DNA of 64,000 bases from Periweissella ghanensis (GCF_918814755.1 NZ_CAKKNT010000006.1:1-64000); one strand, 5' to 3'. Numbered from the stretch's first letter, positions 1 through 8,985 are shown. Numbers and translations: made by a program. Notes: a model not told the origin generated them from the sequence alone.

Positions 1-39
1 TTGGTTGCACCCGATGCTTTTTTCTTTTGATTATATCTA

Positions 40-88
40 AAAGGGCCACTAAATGAAATTTAAAATTTCATTTAGTGGCCCTTTTTTT
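40..88. terminator. Bidirectional intrinsic terminator
   Basis: A near-perfect inverted repeat (AAGGGCCACTAAATGAAATT and its complement) is flanked by an A-run on the left and a T-run on the right, so it can end transcription from both sides. It serves the minus-strand MocR-type gene and whatever lies to the left of the window. At bases 10-25 a short GCACCCGATGC/T-run may be the end of another terminator cut by the window edge. Confidence 0.85.
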
Positions 89-90
89 AT

Positions 91-110
91 AGGGTTATGT
101 CACAACCCCT
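91..110 (-). repeat. Short copy of interspersed motif
   Basis: Read on the minus strand this is AGGGGTTGTGACATAACCCT. It differs by one base from 21160-21179, the left edge of the longer interspersed element. It can fold (GGGTT/AACCC) and, as in the other copy, sits beside a U-tailed terminator hairpin. The longer conserved core of the element is not present here. Confidence 0.5.
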
Positions 111-131
111 TATTTTGTCTATAAGCCGGTT

Positions 132-1472
132 TCAAGCATCAACGTCACGGATGACATATATGCCAATTACAGCCCAAAGAGTGGTTAAATTGGCTGTAAT
201 CGTGGCAGAAGGCATATTACGGACGTCAATACTAAAAAGATTTAATGGCCGCTGACCAATATAATTAGTGGTCAACATATTAACTTCCAAATTTTGCTGT
301 TTCAGTAATTCTGTCAGCATTAATGCACTGATTTTAGTAGTATCAAAGTGCAAGACAACTTGGGTTGCCAGATTATTTTTTTTAATGCCATGTTGTTGCA
401 AAAAAGTATTTAGTCGCCGTGCTTTTTGATGATAAGCGGTTGTGATTTGGTGGCGATGGCGGGTGAACATTGAACTCGTTAAATAGATGGCCAATGCGCG
501 CTGCATAAACATATTAGTATCGTAGTCAATCAGTTGTTTTTCGTTAATGAACGAGTCAAATAATTTTTGGGGCATAATGACTGCGCCAAGCCGTAAAGCG
601 GGAAAAATTATTTTAGAAAAAGAGCGTAAATAGATAACGTGATCGACATGTGCTTGTTCATAAAGGGTTTTAACCCGTGAATTATTTTCAAAGTCAGCAA
701 AATAATCATCTTCGACAAGATAGACATCGTATTTTTGGGCCAGGTGACATAGTTTGGCCCGCTCGCGGTTGGTGTAACTTTGTCCATAAGGAACACTAAA
801 TCGTGGAATCGTATAAAAAAATTTAATTGGCTGAGTTTTAAAAATATTTTCTAATGCATCCCAATCTAAGCCATTTGCATTCCGGGTAATCGTTAAATAA
901 TCGGTAGTTAAGTTTTCCACTAAAGCATTCATTTGATGATAAGTAGGTTGCTCTAATAAAATGGTCTGTTTGTGATTGGGAAAGGGCATCCGCGTTAAAA
1001 TGTATAACGCTTGTTGAATCCCGGAAGTAATTGCAATTTGACCGGTGCCGGTGAAAAGATGTTGGGTATTAAAATAGTTATTAATTGCGGTAATTAACGG
1101 CGGATAACCAGCGGGATTATTAAAGTACGTAAATAAGTGTTCGTGGGAGGTTTGGGTAACTTGATTTAAACATGCCCGAAAATCATTGTAGGGAAACAAC
1201 GTCTCATCGGGCATCGAATTAGCAAATTTAATGGGTTGCTTAATCACTGGGGTGGGTTGTTCAACCCCAGTTAAAACGTAATTTCCACTTTTAGCAACCG
1301 CATAAATAATATTTTGGTATTTAAGTTCTTGTAATACATGGCTAATCGTATCTTTATTACATTGAAATTGGGTCGCTAAACTACGAATGGAAGGTAGTTT
1401 GGTACCAACTGGCCAAGTGCCGTTGTTAATCATACTTGTGATATAAGCTAAGACGGTCGCGTATTTAGTCAT
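132..1472 (-). CDS. MocR-type transcriptional regulator (GntR wHTH + aminotransferase-like domain)
   Basis: The 446-residue protein has a GntR-type winged helix (about 1-70, with LPSIRSLATQF and the DTISHVLQEL recognition helix) and a fold-type I aminotransferase domain (about 85-440). The PLP lysine is K287 in SFSK, and EDDYF near 255 supplies the pyridine-binding Asp. MocR/GabR/PdxR proteins use PLP or an aldimine as effector rather than acting as enzymes. The usual NPTG turn reads VPYG (about 227-230), so ligand contacts may differ. I chose the ATG at 1472, with AAAGGA 7 nt upstream, over a TTG two codons earlier. It is divergent from the SDR gene at 1573, its likeliest target. The ligand is unknown. 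Confidence 0.85.
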   Translation of the reverse strand: MTKYATVLAYITSMINNGTWPVGTKLPSIRSLATQFQCNKDTISHVLQELKYQNIIYAVAKSGNYVLTGVEQPTPVIKQPIKFANSMPDETLFPYNDFRACLNQVTQTSHEHLFTYFNNPAGYPPLITAINNYFNTQHLFTGTGQIAITSGIQQALYILTRMPFPNHKQTILLEQPTYHQMNALVENLTTDYLTITRNANGLDWDALENIFKTQPIKFFYTIPRFSVPYGQSYTNRERAKLCHLAQKYDVYLVEDDYFADFENNSRVKTLYEQAHVDHVIYLRSFSKIIFPALRLGAVIMPQKLFDSFINEKQLIDYDTNMFMQRALAIYLTSSMFTRHRHQITTAYHQKARRLNTFLQQHGIKKNNLATQVVLHFDTTKISALMLTELLKQQNLEVNMLTTNYIGQRPLNLFSIDVRNMPSATITANLTTLWAVIGIYVIRDVDA

Positions 1473-1515
1473 CAGCAATTCCTTTCTGTACCCAGACAGT
1501 TAGATAATAAGTCCA

Positions 1516-1544
1516 TTGTAGCCCAGTAGAAAGGACTTTAAAAT
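1516..1544 (+). promoter_or_regulatory. Putative promoter of the SDR gene
   Basis: TTGTAG, a 17-nt spacer and TAAAAT, about 28 nt before the gene start. It lies in the 100-bp divergent gap where a MocR-type regulator would be expected to bind. Confidence 0.45.
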
Positions 1545-1572
1545 AGTTTTAGACAATAACGGAGGTCAGAAC

Positions 1573-2385
1573 ATGCAACGAATTTTTATTACAGGCGCTA
1601 CAGGATTAATCGGTTTTCAATTAGGCCAAGTATTACTTAAGTTAGGTTATGAAGTGGGAGGATTAACGACTTCAGAGCACGGCGTACAACGCTTAGACGC
1701 TGCCGGAATAACGGCCTTTAAAGGTGATATTTTAGTCTATGATGATGTTAAAGCGGCTTTAGTTACGTTTAAACCAACAGTGATTATGCATCAAGTTACG
1801 GCGTTAAAGGATGGGAGCTCGGCAGCTAATGCCCATGTACGCACGATTGGGACCCGAAATTTGGTCCAAGCAGCCCAACTTGTCGGGGTTAAGCAAATTA
1901 TCGCACAAAGTATTGCCTGGAGTTATGCACCTGGGGATAACTTGGCCACGGAGGAGACTCCGTTAGATATTACGGCACCAGCCCCGCGGCAAACGACGGT
2001 TAATGGGATTTTAGCACTCGAAAAAGCGGTTAAAACATTACCCTTGTGGACAATTCTACGATATGGCACATTATATGGTCCCGGGACGTGGTACGATCAA
2101 GGTAATTTAATTAATCAACAGATGGCAGCGGGGGAATTAACTTTGAGCTTGGGGATAACTTCATTTATCCACATTAATGATGCGGTTCAAGCAGCAATGC
2201 AAGCCTTAACCTTACCACAAGGTGTGTATAACATTGTGGATAACCAACCAATGGCAAACGAAACATGGTCACAGCTTTATGCACAAGTTATGCACAGCCC
2301 ACAGGCCCCAAGCTTTATTCCAGCCCAGCCCTTTGAACGCGGTGTTAGTAATGCTAAATGGTTAGCTAACGGTGGGCAGTTGTAA
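1573..2385 (+). CDS. NAD(P)-binding atypical SDR / epimerase-like protein
   Basis: The 270-residue Rossmann protein begins with the dinucleotide motif GATGLIG (8-14) and keeps the extended-SDR layout: GDILVYDD (about 51-58) and the SIAWSYAP strand (about 118-125). The catalytic YxxxK is not visible; the matching helix reads TTVNGILALEK. It is therefore better called an atypical SDR (NmrA/epimerase-like) than an epimerase. Substrate and reaction cannot be read from the sequence. The start is supported by GGAGG 8 nt upstream. It faces away from the MocR-type regulator and probably leads a short unit with the small membrane protein at 2417. Confidence 0.7.
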   Translation: MQRIFITGATGLIGFQLGQVLLKLGYEVGGLTTSEHGVQRLDAAGITAFKGDILVYDDVKAALVTFKPTVIMHQVTALKDGSSAANAHVRTIGTRNLVQAAQLVGVKQIIAQSIAWSYAPGDNLATEETPLDITAPAPRQTTVNGILALEKAVKTLPLWTILRYGTLYGPGTWYDQGNLINQQMAAGELTLSLGITSFIHINDAVQAAMQALTLPQGVYNIVDNQPMANETWSQLYAQVMHSPQAPSFIPAQPFERGVSNAKWLANGGQL

Positions 2386-2416
2386 TATCCGACATTTGCT
2401 CAAGGAGTGGTTAATC

Positions 2417-2635
2417 ATGAAGCACGTCACTAAAATAATTATCGGCATCATTAATACCGGCGTTTTATCATTGGTTTTTTATTACGTCAGTCATCCACAA
2501 TTTCTGACAATCGCATGGGGCGTGTGGTTACATGCCTGGTTGATAGCATTCATATGTATTTTACCATTGAGCTATTTAACTCCATGGTTAGTTCAAAAAC
2601 TACTTGTACGTACAGGTTTATTAAAAGAGCTTTAA
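2417..2635 (+). CDS. Small two-TM membrane protein, DUF2798-like
   Basis: This 72-residue protein has two predicted transmembrane helices (about 6-24 and 28-56), a PLSYLTPWL turn and a basic C-terminus (VQKLLVRTG). Layout and length resemble DUF2798 proteins, whose function is unknown. The start is the ATG at 2417, with AAGGAG 9 nt upstream; an in-frame ATG at 2372 would overlap the preceding gene and has no ribosome site. Only 31 nt separate it from the SDR gene, so co-transcription is likely. The family assignment is by eye. Confidence 0.6.
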   Translation: MKHVTKIIIGIINTGVLSLVFYYVSHPQFLTIAWGVWLHAWLIAFICILPLSYLTPWLVQKLLVRTGLLKEL

Positions 2636-2700
2636 TTTAGCGTAGGAGTAACCTATAATGGAAGGTGCATAACAGAGAAAGTTCTCAAAGGAGTTAACTC

Positions 2701-3288
2701 ATGGAATTTAACACACAAGAACTAGTTTGGACACGCCAACCACAAGCGGCCAAGATTACAGCCACAACAATTGATATTACAACAGCCCCCCATACTGATT
2801 TATGGCAACGGACGTATTACGGGTTTCAAAATGATAATGCGCCGGTTTTACAAATGACGACGGCCGAACAATATTTTTCTTTTGCTGTCAAAACAGAATT
2901 TAAAACCCACCAACGCTTTGATCAATGCGGGATTGTCTTGTATTTAGATAGTGATAACTGGTTAAAATCATCAACTGAATACGAAAATGAACAATTTCAA
3001 CGGTTAGGTAGCGTCGTCACGAATGAAGGTTATTCAGATTGGGCCACCATCGATGTTTCAACAGAGCACAAGGCCATTTGGTATCGTTTAAGCCGGCGGG
3101 CAAGTGATTATCGCTTAGAATATTCATTTGATGGGGAGGAGTATCATCAAATGCGCATTGCCCATCTCAACCGTGGCGATCAAACGATTCAATTTGGTGT
3201 CTATGCATGTAGTCCCGAAGCTTCAAGTTTTACTGCTCATTTTTCAAACATGCAGTTAGGCGAATGTGTTTGGGAAGCCCATCAATAA
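2701..3288 (+). CDS. DUF1349 family protein (concanavalin-like fold)
   Basis: The 195-residue soluble protein is rich in aromatic residues and beta strands and has the features of the DUF1349/YesU-like concanavalin-type fold: an early DLWQRTYYGFQNDNAP segment, a central CGIVLYLDSDNWLKSSTEYE block (about 76-95), and a late IQFGVYACSP strand. It has no signal peptide, so it is probably cytoplasmic. Family members are thought to bind or process carbohydrates, but no activity can be claimed here. AAAGGAGTTAACTC precedes the ATG. It is separated from the upstream gene by 65 nt. Confidence 0.75.
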   Translation: MEFNTQELVWTRQPQAAKITATTIDITTAPHTDLWQRTYYGFQNDNAPVLQMTTAEQYFSFAVKTEFKTHQRFDQCGIVLYLDSDNWLKSSTEYENEQFQRLGSVVTNEGYSDWATIDVSTEHKAIWYRLSRRASDYRLEYSFDGEEYHQMRIAHLNRGDQTIQFGVYACSPEASSFTAHFSNMQLGECVWEAHQ

Positions 3289-3425
3289 CATTTATAGTAA
3301 AAAATGTATTATCCCTAAGTTAATCAGCTTTCTCGCTTGTATTTAAGTTGCTAAACAGGCTTTTTGGCTGCAAAAGTGTTATTATAATGAATAATCTAAA
3401 GTTAATGTTATATTAAGATGTTGAT

Positions 3426-3454
3426 TTGAAATAGCGTTTGTAAACGGATAATAG
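3426..3454 (+). promoter_or_regulatory. Putative promoter of the coiled-coil protein gene
   Basis: TTGAAA, a 17-nt spacer and TAATAG, ending 53 nt before the start codon at 3508. A TATAAT at 3383-3388 is a second candidate without a good -35. Confidence 0.35.
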
Positions 3455-3507
3455 GATTGACTATTAGTGGCATCTCTAATTAAACAAGGCATAGGGGGAT
3501 GAGTTAG

Positions 3508-3954
3508 ATGGATGATGCAAAGATGGAACAATTAGTAGCGCGGGTGACCCAACTGGAACAAAAGTTAGAATTCCAAGATCAAGTGACTGCCGATCTCGTA
3601 ACGCAAATTGAAGCGATGCGGTCATTGTTAATGAAGTTAATTGAAGAACAAAATGGATCAAGTGATTTACTGTTCGATATTAATTTTAGTATTCTTAAAC
3701 AAGACTTAGGGGCGGAAGATAAAATCAATATCGGCTTATTATTAATGAAAGTTACGAAAGATTGTGCCGCTGGGTTACCAACACCAAGTCTAAATGAGTT
3801 TCACTATCATTTATTACAAGCAATGCATGTTTCTGAGGAACATAAGGGGGAATTTTCTTTGGAAATTTCAAAACAGCTACTTGCAAATTGTGTTAAAGAC
3901 AGCCAAGGTGATCAACGCGATGTTGCTAAAGAAGTTTTTTCAAAACAAAAATAA
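3508..3954 (+). CDS. Hypothetical protein with N-terminal coiled coil
   Basis: I do not recognise this 148-residue protein with certainty. Residues 1-50 form a heptad-rich coiled coil (EQLVARVTQLEQKLEFQDQV). The rest is predicted alpha-helical and soluble, with NIGLLLMKVTKDCAAGLPTPS in the middle. A short coiled coil followed by a helical domain recalls Bacillus YhaI-type (DUF1878) proteins, but the match is weak. A GGGGGATG ribosome site lies before the ATG. It stands alone, converging on guaA with a shared terminator. Confidence 0.6.
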   Translation: MDDAKMEQLVARVTQLEQKLEFQDQVTADLVTQIEAMRSLLMKLIEEQNGSSDLLFDINFSILKQDLGAEDKINIGLLLMKVTKDCAAGLPTPSLNEFHYHLLQAMHVSEEHKGEFSLEISKQLLANCVKDSQGDQRDVAKEVFSKQK

Positions 3955-4020
3955 CACTGCTAAGACCAACCTCAAGGGCAATTACGAGGCATATTGAAAA
4001 ATTAATTAAAATACAAATAA

Positions 4021-4054
4021 AAAAGTCACGATTTTTAAAATCGTGACTTTTTTA
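4021..4054. terminator. Bidirectional terminator between 3508 gene and guaA
   Basis: AAAAGTCACGATTTT pairs with its complement, leaving an A-run on one side and a T-run on the other, between two convergent genes. Confidence 0.9.
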
Positions 4055-4084
4055 TTTAATAAATTTACCGAACGAGAATCGTAA

Positions 4085-5632
4085 TTATTCCCATTCAATG
4101 GTTGCAGGTGGCTTACTTGTAATATCGTAGACGACGCGGTTAACGTGATCAACTTCATTTACGATCCGAATTGAAATATCTTCAAGGACTTCCCATGGAA
4201 TCTTAGCAAATGATGCTGTCATACCATCGATTGAAGTTACCCCACGTAAGGCAATTGTGTAATCATATGTCCGACCATCTCCCATTACCCCAACGGAACG
4301 AATTCCAGTAAGGACAGTGAAGTATTGCCAGATTTCGCTGTCAAGGCCATGGGCAGCGATTTCTTCACGTAAGATAGCATCAGTATCGCGGACGATTTCT
4401 AATTTATCTTCAGTGATTTCACCAAGCACCCGAATACCAAGCCCAGGACCTGGGAATGGTTGACGCCATACCAAGTGGTGTGGAATTTCAAGTTTTTCAC
4501 CAATTGCACGGACTTCATCTTTGAAGAGCGTTTTCATTGGTTCAATTAATTTGAAAGTCATTTCTTTTGGAAGACCACCAACGTTGTGGTGTGACTTAAT
4601 AGTTTGGGCTGTATCAGTACCTGATTCAATGATATCAGTGTAAAGGGTACCTTGAGCTAAGAAGTCAACGTCTTCAAGTTTGAAGGCTTCATCGTTGAAG
4701 ACTTCAACGAATTCACGCCCAATAATTTTACGTTTTTGTTCGGGATCAGTAACCCCAGCTAATTTATCAAGGAAACGTTTTTGGGCGTCAACTTTGATAA
4801 TGTTTAAGCCAAAGCCAGTTCCAAGGTCAGCCATAACTTGTTCAGCTTCGCCCTTACGGAGTAAACCATGATCAACGAAAATACAAGTTAATTGGTCACC
4901 AATCGCTTTTTGGAGTAAGACCCCAACAACTGATGAATCAACCCCACCTGAAAGACCAAGGAGGACTTTTTTATCACCAACAGTTTCACGGATTTCAACA
5001 ATTTTTTCATCAATGAAGTCATCCATTGACCAGTTAGCTGTTGCTCCAGCAATGTTGAAGACAAAGTTTTTAAGGATGTCATTACCGTAAACTGAGTGAC
5101 GAACTTCAGGGTGGAATTGAATTCCAAAGAAGTTCTTATCTAAGTTTTGAATGGCCGCAAATGGTGTGTTAGCAGATACTGCAACTGGTTCAAAACCTTC
5201 AGGTAATTGCGTAACTTTGTCACCGTGGCTCATTAACACAACTTGTTCTAAAGGTGTGTTAGCAAACAATGGTGTTGAAGGTACGGTAATGTTAATATCA
5301 GTAACCCCATATTCTTGGTCTTTGGCACCAAGAACTTCACCACCTGGAAGGTCGTGAGCCATCAATTGCATTCCATAACAAATTCCAAGAATAGGTAAAC
5401 CTAATTCCCAGATAGCTGGATCAATTTTGAAGGCATCCTCAGCATAAACTGAGTTGGGACCACCAGAAAAGATGATTGCTTTAGGGTTAATTGCCTTAAT
5501 CTCATCGGCAGTAAGTTTGTGTGATTTTAATTCAGAGAAGACTCCGAATTCACGGATTCGGCGAGTAATCAATTGGTTATATTGACTACCAAAATCAAGC
5601 ACGAGAATTTTGTCGAATTCTTTATTGGCCAT
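4085..5632 (-). CDS. guaA: GMP synthase (glutamine-hydrolysing)
   Basis: GuaA converts XMP to GMP using glutamine and ATP, the last step of guanine nucleotide synthesis. The 515-residue protein has the usual length. An N-terminal class I amidotransferase domain carries the nucleophile in LGICYGMQL (about 82-90) and the His-Glu pair in FHPEV (about 173-177). The ATP-pyrophosphatase domain has the P-loop [10 protein letters not shown] (about 224-233), and the dimerisation domain ends in the canonical [15 protein letters not shown] lies 9 nt before the ATG. It follows guaB by 33 nt in the same direction, so the two form a guaBA operon. Confidence 0.98.
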   Translation of the reverse strand: MANKEFDKILVLDFGSQYNQLITRRIREFGVFSELKSHKLTADEIKAINPKAIIFSGGPNSVYAEDAFKIDPAIWELGLPILGICYGMQLMAHDLPGGEVLGAKDQEYGVTDINITVPSTPLFANTPLEQVVLMSHGDKVTQLPEGFEPVAVSANTPFAAIQNLDKNFFGIQFHPEVRHSVYGNDILKNFVFNIAGATANWSMDDFIDEKIVEIRETVGDKKVLLGLSGGVDSSVVGVLLQKAIGDQLTCIFVDHGLLRKGEAEQVMADLGTGFGLNIIKVDAQKRFLDKLAGVTDPEQKRKIIGREFVEVFNDEAFKLEDVDFLAQGTLYTDIIESGTDTAQTIKSHHNVGGLPKEMTFKLIEPMKTLFKDEVRAIGEKLEIPHHLVWRQPFPGPGLGIRVLGEITEDKLEIVRDTDAILREEIAAHGLDSEIWQYFTVLTGIRSVGVMGDGRTYDYTIALRGVTSIDGMTASFAKIPWEVLEDISIRIVNEVDHVNRVVYDITSKPPATIEWE

Positions 5633-5665
5633 TAATATGGACTCCTTAAATATTTGAAATATAAA

Positions 5666-7729
5666 TTATTTAGAGTAGTTAGGTGCTGACTTAGTAATTG
5701 TAACATCATGTGGGTGAGATTCAATTAATCCGGCCGTTGTAATTTGAACAAAGGCCGCTTTTTGAATCAACTCAGCCGGTGTTGCGGCCCCAGTGTAACC
5801 CATCCCTGAACGTAAACCACCAAGCATTTGGAAAATAACATCGGCAGCTGAACCGTTGTAGCTTGTGTGTTCTTCGTAACCAGCAAGCATGTTTTCGTTA
5901 CCAGTTGCAATGATGTCACCTTGAACGGCTTCATCGGTTCCCGCAAGCATTGAATCAAGCATTACGGCATTAGCACCGGCAGAAAGAGCTTTAACGATAT
6001 CACCAGAGTACTTAATGTCACCGTGGGCGATAACAAACGCACCGTGGGCATCAGCAACTTTAGCAACAGCTAAAATGGTTGAAAGTTCAGTGTGATCAGT
6101 GGTTTTAGCAACTAATGTAGTTGCCCCAGCTTTAAGTAAAGCTTGCGCATCATCAGCTGAAGTAACGTCGTCAGCAAACAATACTAAGGTTGGGAAAGCG
6201 GCGTGCAATTCAGTAATTACGGCTGGTGTTGCATGGTTAACAACAACCGCATCGACTTTAGCAGCAACTAATTTTTCAACACGGGCCATCAATTCATCAT
6301 CGATGTTAACCGCAGCAGCGACAACTAAGTGACCTTGTTCACCTTGAACGTCAGTCGCGGCATTAGGTGTTGAAACAGTACTAATTGAAACTGATTTAAC
6401 TAAACCAACTTCTTTGGCTTGCGCATCAATGCTTAATTTAGCAGAAATAACCCCAAGACCACCTTGTTGTGCAAGAACGGTTGCTAAAGTTGCATCAGTG
6501 ATTGTTTGATCTGAGATAACCGGAATGTTTAAAGTCAACATTGGGGCAATTTGGGTTGCTAATGAAACACTGTTTGGTAAGACGTTTGAAGCAGCCGGTT
6601 GCAAGAGCACGTTTTCATATGAAAGGTGGGCTGCAGAATCAGTAGGGAAAGGGTTAGCAATCTTCGTTGCGGCATCATCATTGATTAAAGAAGCAAGATC
6701 AGTCAATTTAAGACCGTGCATGTTGGCTTTAACACCATCAATCATCTTACCAATTACATCAAGAGCAGCCCCCTTGTATGCTGTCCGACCTTCAATACCT
6801 TCAGGCACAAGCTTGTTAGCTTCGTTAACACCACCTTGGAAGTAACGGTCAGATGAACCACGTTGCATGGCGCCAATTGAACCCATTCCACGGTATGATT
6901 TGTATTTTTTACCATCTTCAGCAACAAATACTTCACCAGGTGCTTCATCAGTTCCGGCAAGCATTGAACCAACCATGATGGCGTTACCACCGGCAACAAG
7001 GGCTTTAGTAATATCGTCAGCACTCTTTAAACCACCATCAGCGATGATTGCTTTACCGTATTCCTTGGCAATCGTAGCGGCGTCGTGAATTGCAGTAAAT
7101 TGGGGTACCCCAACTCCGGCAACGACCCGCGTAGTACAAATTGAACCAGGACCGATCCCAACTTTAACAACGTCAACACCGGCTTCAAATAAAGCGCGGG
7201 TACCACTAGCCGTGGCAACGTTTCCGGCGATTAAAGTGTTGTTTGGGAAGTCGGCACGAATTTCGGCAATTTTACGAAGTACTCCGGCTGAATGACCGTG
7301 AGCAGTATCGATAATAATTGCATCCGCACCAGCGTTGAACAATGCGCTGGCACGTTCAAACGTATCAGAGGTTACTCCAACTGCGGCGGCAACGAGAAGG
7401 CGACCTTGTTCATCAAGGGCGGCCATCGGGTTTGATTTGGTATCAATTGTTAAAGCCTTAACTTTAGCAACTTCGTTAGCTTGATCAGCAATACTCAAAT
7501 TCTTGTGAATCACCCCAAGACCACCGGCACTAGCGAGTGCTGCAGCCATGTTGGCTTCGGTGACTGTGTCCATGCTGGCACTTAAAACGGGAATGTTTAA
7601 GTGTAAATTATCTGCAAGTGTTGTTTGCAAATTAATAGCAGTATCAGCGTTTTCGTTAGCATCAGCTAAAAGCGCGATATCATCAAAGGTGAAACCTTGT
7701 TTTGAGAATTTTTCGTCCCAGTTAGACAT
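5666..7729 (-). CDS. guaB: Tandem IMP dehydrogenase: active CBS-less barrel fused to a degenerate second barrel
   Basis: IMP dehydrogenase oxidises IMP to XMP. Residues 1 to about 340 form a barrel without the CBS pair normally inserted after VIHKNLSI: substrate Asp in DTAHGH (141-146), catalytic C198 in [13 protein letters not shown] (229-233) and the flap [17 protein letters not shown] (282-298). From about 368 the protein restarts as a second barrel: LNIPVISDQ mirrors [18 protein letters not shown] mirrors SAGGLGVIH, and [10 protein letters not shown] mirrors [10 protein letters not shown]. This copy has no catalytic loop and almost no flap. It ends with the standard IMPDH tail ([28 protein letters not shown]), which copy 1 lacks. 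At 687 residues it far exceeds the roughly 490 (with CBS) or 380 (without) of the family. GAGG precedes the ATG. The catalytic assignment is firm; the role of copy 2 is unknown. Confidence 0.93.
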   Translation of the reverse strand: MSNWDEKFSKQGFTFDDIALLADANENADTAINLQTTLADNLHLNIPVLSASMDTVTEANMAAALASAGGLGVIHKNLSIADQANEVAKVKALTIDTKSNPMAALDEQGRLLVAAAVGVTSDTFERASALFNAGADAIIIDTAHGHSAGVLRKIAEIRADFPNNTLIAGNVATASGTRALFEAGVDVVKVGIGPGSICTTRVVAGVGVPQFTAIHDAATIAKEYGKAIIADGGLKSADDITKALVAGGNAIMVGSMLAGTDEAPGEVFVAEDGKKYKSYRGMGSIGAMQRGSSDRYFQGGVNEANKLVPEGIEGRTAYKGAALDVIGKMIDGVKANMHGLKLTDLASLINDDAATKIANPFPTDSAAHLSYENVLLQPAASNVLPNSVSLATQIAPMLTLNIPVISDQTITDATLATVLAQQGGLGVISAKLSIDAQAKEVGLVKSVSISTVSTPNAATDVQGEQGHLVVAAAVNIDDELMARVEKLVAAKVDAVVVNHATPAVITELHAAFPTLVLFADDVTSADDAQALLKAGATTLVAKTTDHTELSTILAVAKVADAHGAFVIAHGDIKYSGDIVKALSAGANAVMLDSMLAGTDEAVQGDIIATGNENMLAGYEEHTSYNGSAADVIFQMLGGLRSGMGYTGAATPAELIQKAAFVQITTAGLIESHPHDVTITKSAPNYSK

Positions 7730-7764
7730 GAATTTTAACCTCTTTTCAAATTTTGATTGTTCTT

Positions 7765-7793
7765 AATTTACCAGTGAAAATTTAAAAAGTCAA
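7765..7793 (-). promoter_or_regulatory. Putative promoter of guaBA
   Basis: On the minus strand, TTGACT, a 17-nt spacer and TAAATT. Transcription would start near 7758, giving a leader of about 30 nt. Confidence 0.6.
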
Positions 7794-7816
7794 ACTTTAC
7801 TAGTGGATTATTAGAA

Positions 7817-7829
7817 AAAAACGAACTAT
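7817..7829 (+). promoter_or_regulatory. Candidate PurBox (PurR site) upstream of guaBA
   Basis: AAAAACGAACTAT matches the Gram-positive PurBox consensus AWWWCCGAACWWT at 12 of 13 positions. It sits about 65 nt upstream of the inferred guaBA start, similar to activating PurBoxes of lactococci. No second well-matched box was found nearby. Confidence 0.4.
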
Positions 7830-7892
7830 CTCTCATGTTAGCATATATTAAGGTAAAATGAATGCTCAAAAAGGATTAAAAACGATTTTTTT

Positions 7893-7922
7893 TTGATTAT
7901 TTTCGCTTAGATGAGCTAAAAT
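7893..7922 (+). promoter_or_regulatory. Putative promoter of the KAS III gene
   Basis: TTGATT, an 18-nt spacer and TAAAAT, about 67 nt upstream of the start codon at 7990. Confidence 0.45.
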
Positions 7923-7932
7923 AGATTGATAA

Positions 7933-7948
7933 ACTTTAAATGTAAAGT
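7933..7948. promoter_or_regulatory. Palindromic operator-like site before the KAS III gene
   Basis: ACTTTAAATGTAAAGT consists of perfect 6-nt inverted arms around 4 nt, just downstream of the -10 box where a repressor could block transcription. It resembles in outline the FabT fatty-acid operator (TTTGA...TCAAA type), but the match is not exact. Confidence 0.35.
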
Positions 7949-7989
7949 AATGGAAAAGATAATTAAACGAATTAGAAAGAGGTAATGAA

Positions 7990-8964
7990 ATGAGTGATGG
8001 GGTCAAGATTATTGCAGCGGGGCATTATGTACCAGCCAGTGTTGTTGATAATCATCAATTAGCCGCAATTATGGATACTAATGATCCTTGGATTCAAAGT
8101 CATACTGGTATCAAAACCCGTCATTTTTCACTAGCTGGTGAAAATACGTCTGATTTAGCAACCAAAGCGGCGCAACAAGCCTTAACTAACGCTAACTACG
8201 CGGCCGAAGATGTGGATTTAATTATTGTTAGTACGATTACACCGGATGCCCAAACACCGGCCACCGCTGCCATTGTGCAAAAGAAACTGGGGGCAGTGAA
8301 TGCGTGGGGTTATGATATTAGTACGGCCTGTGCAGGATTTGTCTTTGCTTTGAGCACGGCTGAGAAATTCATTAAATCAGGTGTCTATAAGAGTGCCTTA
8401 GTGATTAGTGCTGAAGTAAATACGAAGATGATGGATTTCACGGATCGAACTTCGACAGTCTTTTTTGGTGATGGGGCTGGGGCGGCTTTATTAGTCGCTG
8501 ATGGTGATCAATCAGTGATTCGGGCTGAAAAATTACAAACAATGGGGGATGCAGAGACTATTCATTCCGGACGCGTCGCCCCAATTTCAGCCATTAAAGC
8601 AACGAACTATCCCGTAACAGATGCCTTTTATCAAAGTGGCCGGGATGTCTTTGAATTTGCCACGACTAAAGTACCAGAACAAATTGCTAGCTTATTAGCA
8701 GCTAATGCCTTAAGTAGTGATGACATTGATTTTTATATTATGCACCAAGCTAATTTACGAATTATTGAAACGATTGCCGAAAATTTAGGCCAACCCGTTG
8801 CTAAGTTTCGTGAAAATGTGTCCTATTATGGTAATACGTCTTCAGCGGGGATTGCGATGGCTTTTGCTGAATTAATGAACGAACAGGACTTAACCGGTAA
8901 ACGCCTCTTATTAACGGGCTTTGGGGCCGGTTTAAGTTATGGTAGTGTAATCCTCGAATTTTAA
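7990..8964 (+). CDS. Beta-ketoacyl-ACP synthase III family protein
   Basis: The 324-residue thiolase-fold enzyme has the KAS III layout: GIKTRHF (40-46), active-site C114 in STACAGF, His in HQANLRI (about 252) and Asn in YYGNTSSAG (about 282). FabH condenses acetyl-CoA with malonyl-ACP to start fatty acid synthesis. Here the gene is alone, without acpP, fabD or fabG neighbours, so it may be a second KAS III with different acyl specificity rather than the housekeeping FabH. AAAGAGGTAATGAA precedes the ATG. It is divergent from guaB. Confidence 0.85.
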   Translation: MSDGVKIIAAGHYVPASVVDNHQLAAIMDTNDPWIQSHTGIKTRHFSLAGENTSDLATKAAQQALTNANYAAEDVDLIIVSTITPDAQTPATAAIVQKKLGAVNAWGYDISTACAGFVFALSTAEKFIKSGVYKSALVISAEVNTKMMDFTDRTSTVFFGDGAGAALLVADGDQSVIRAEKLQTMGDAETIHSGRVAPISAIKATNYPVTDAFYQSGRDVFEFATTKVPEQIASLLAANALSSDDIDFYIMHQANLRIIETIAENLGQPVAKFRENVSYYGNTSSAGIAMAFAELMNEQDLTGKRLLLTGFGAGLSYGSVILEF

Positions 8965-8985
8965 GTAGTAATTTGGTAAAGGTAC

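Noticed and set aside
5666-7729. Fusion of IMP dehydrogenase with GMP reductase
   Set aside because: The second barrel has no GPGSxCTT-type catalytic loop, which GMP reductase also needs, and it ends with an IMPDH-type tail.
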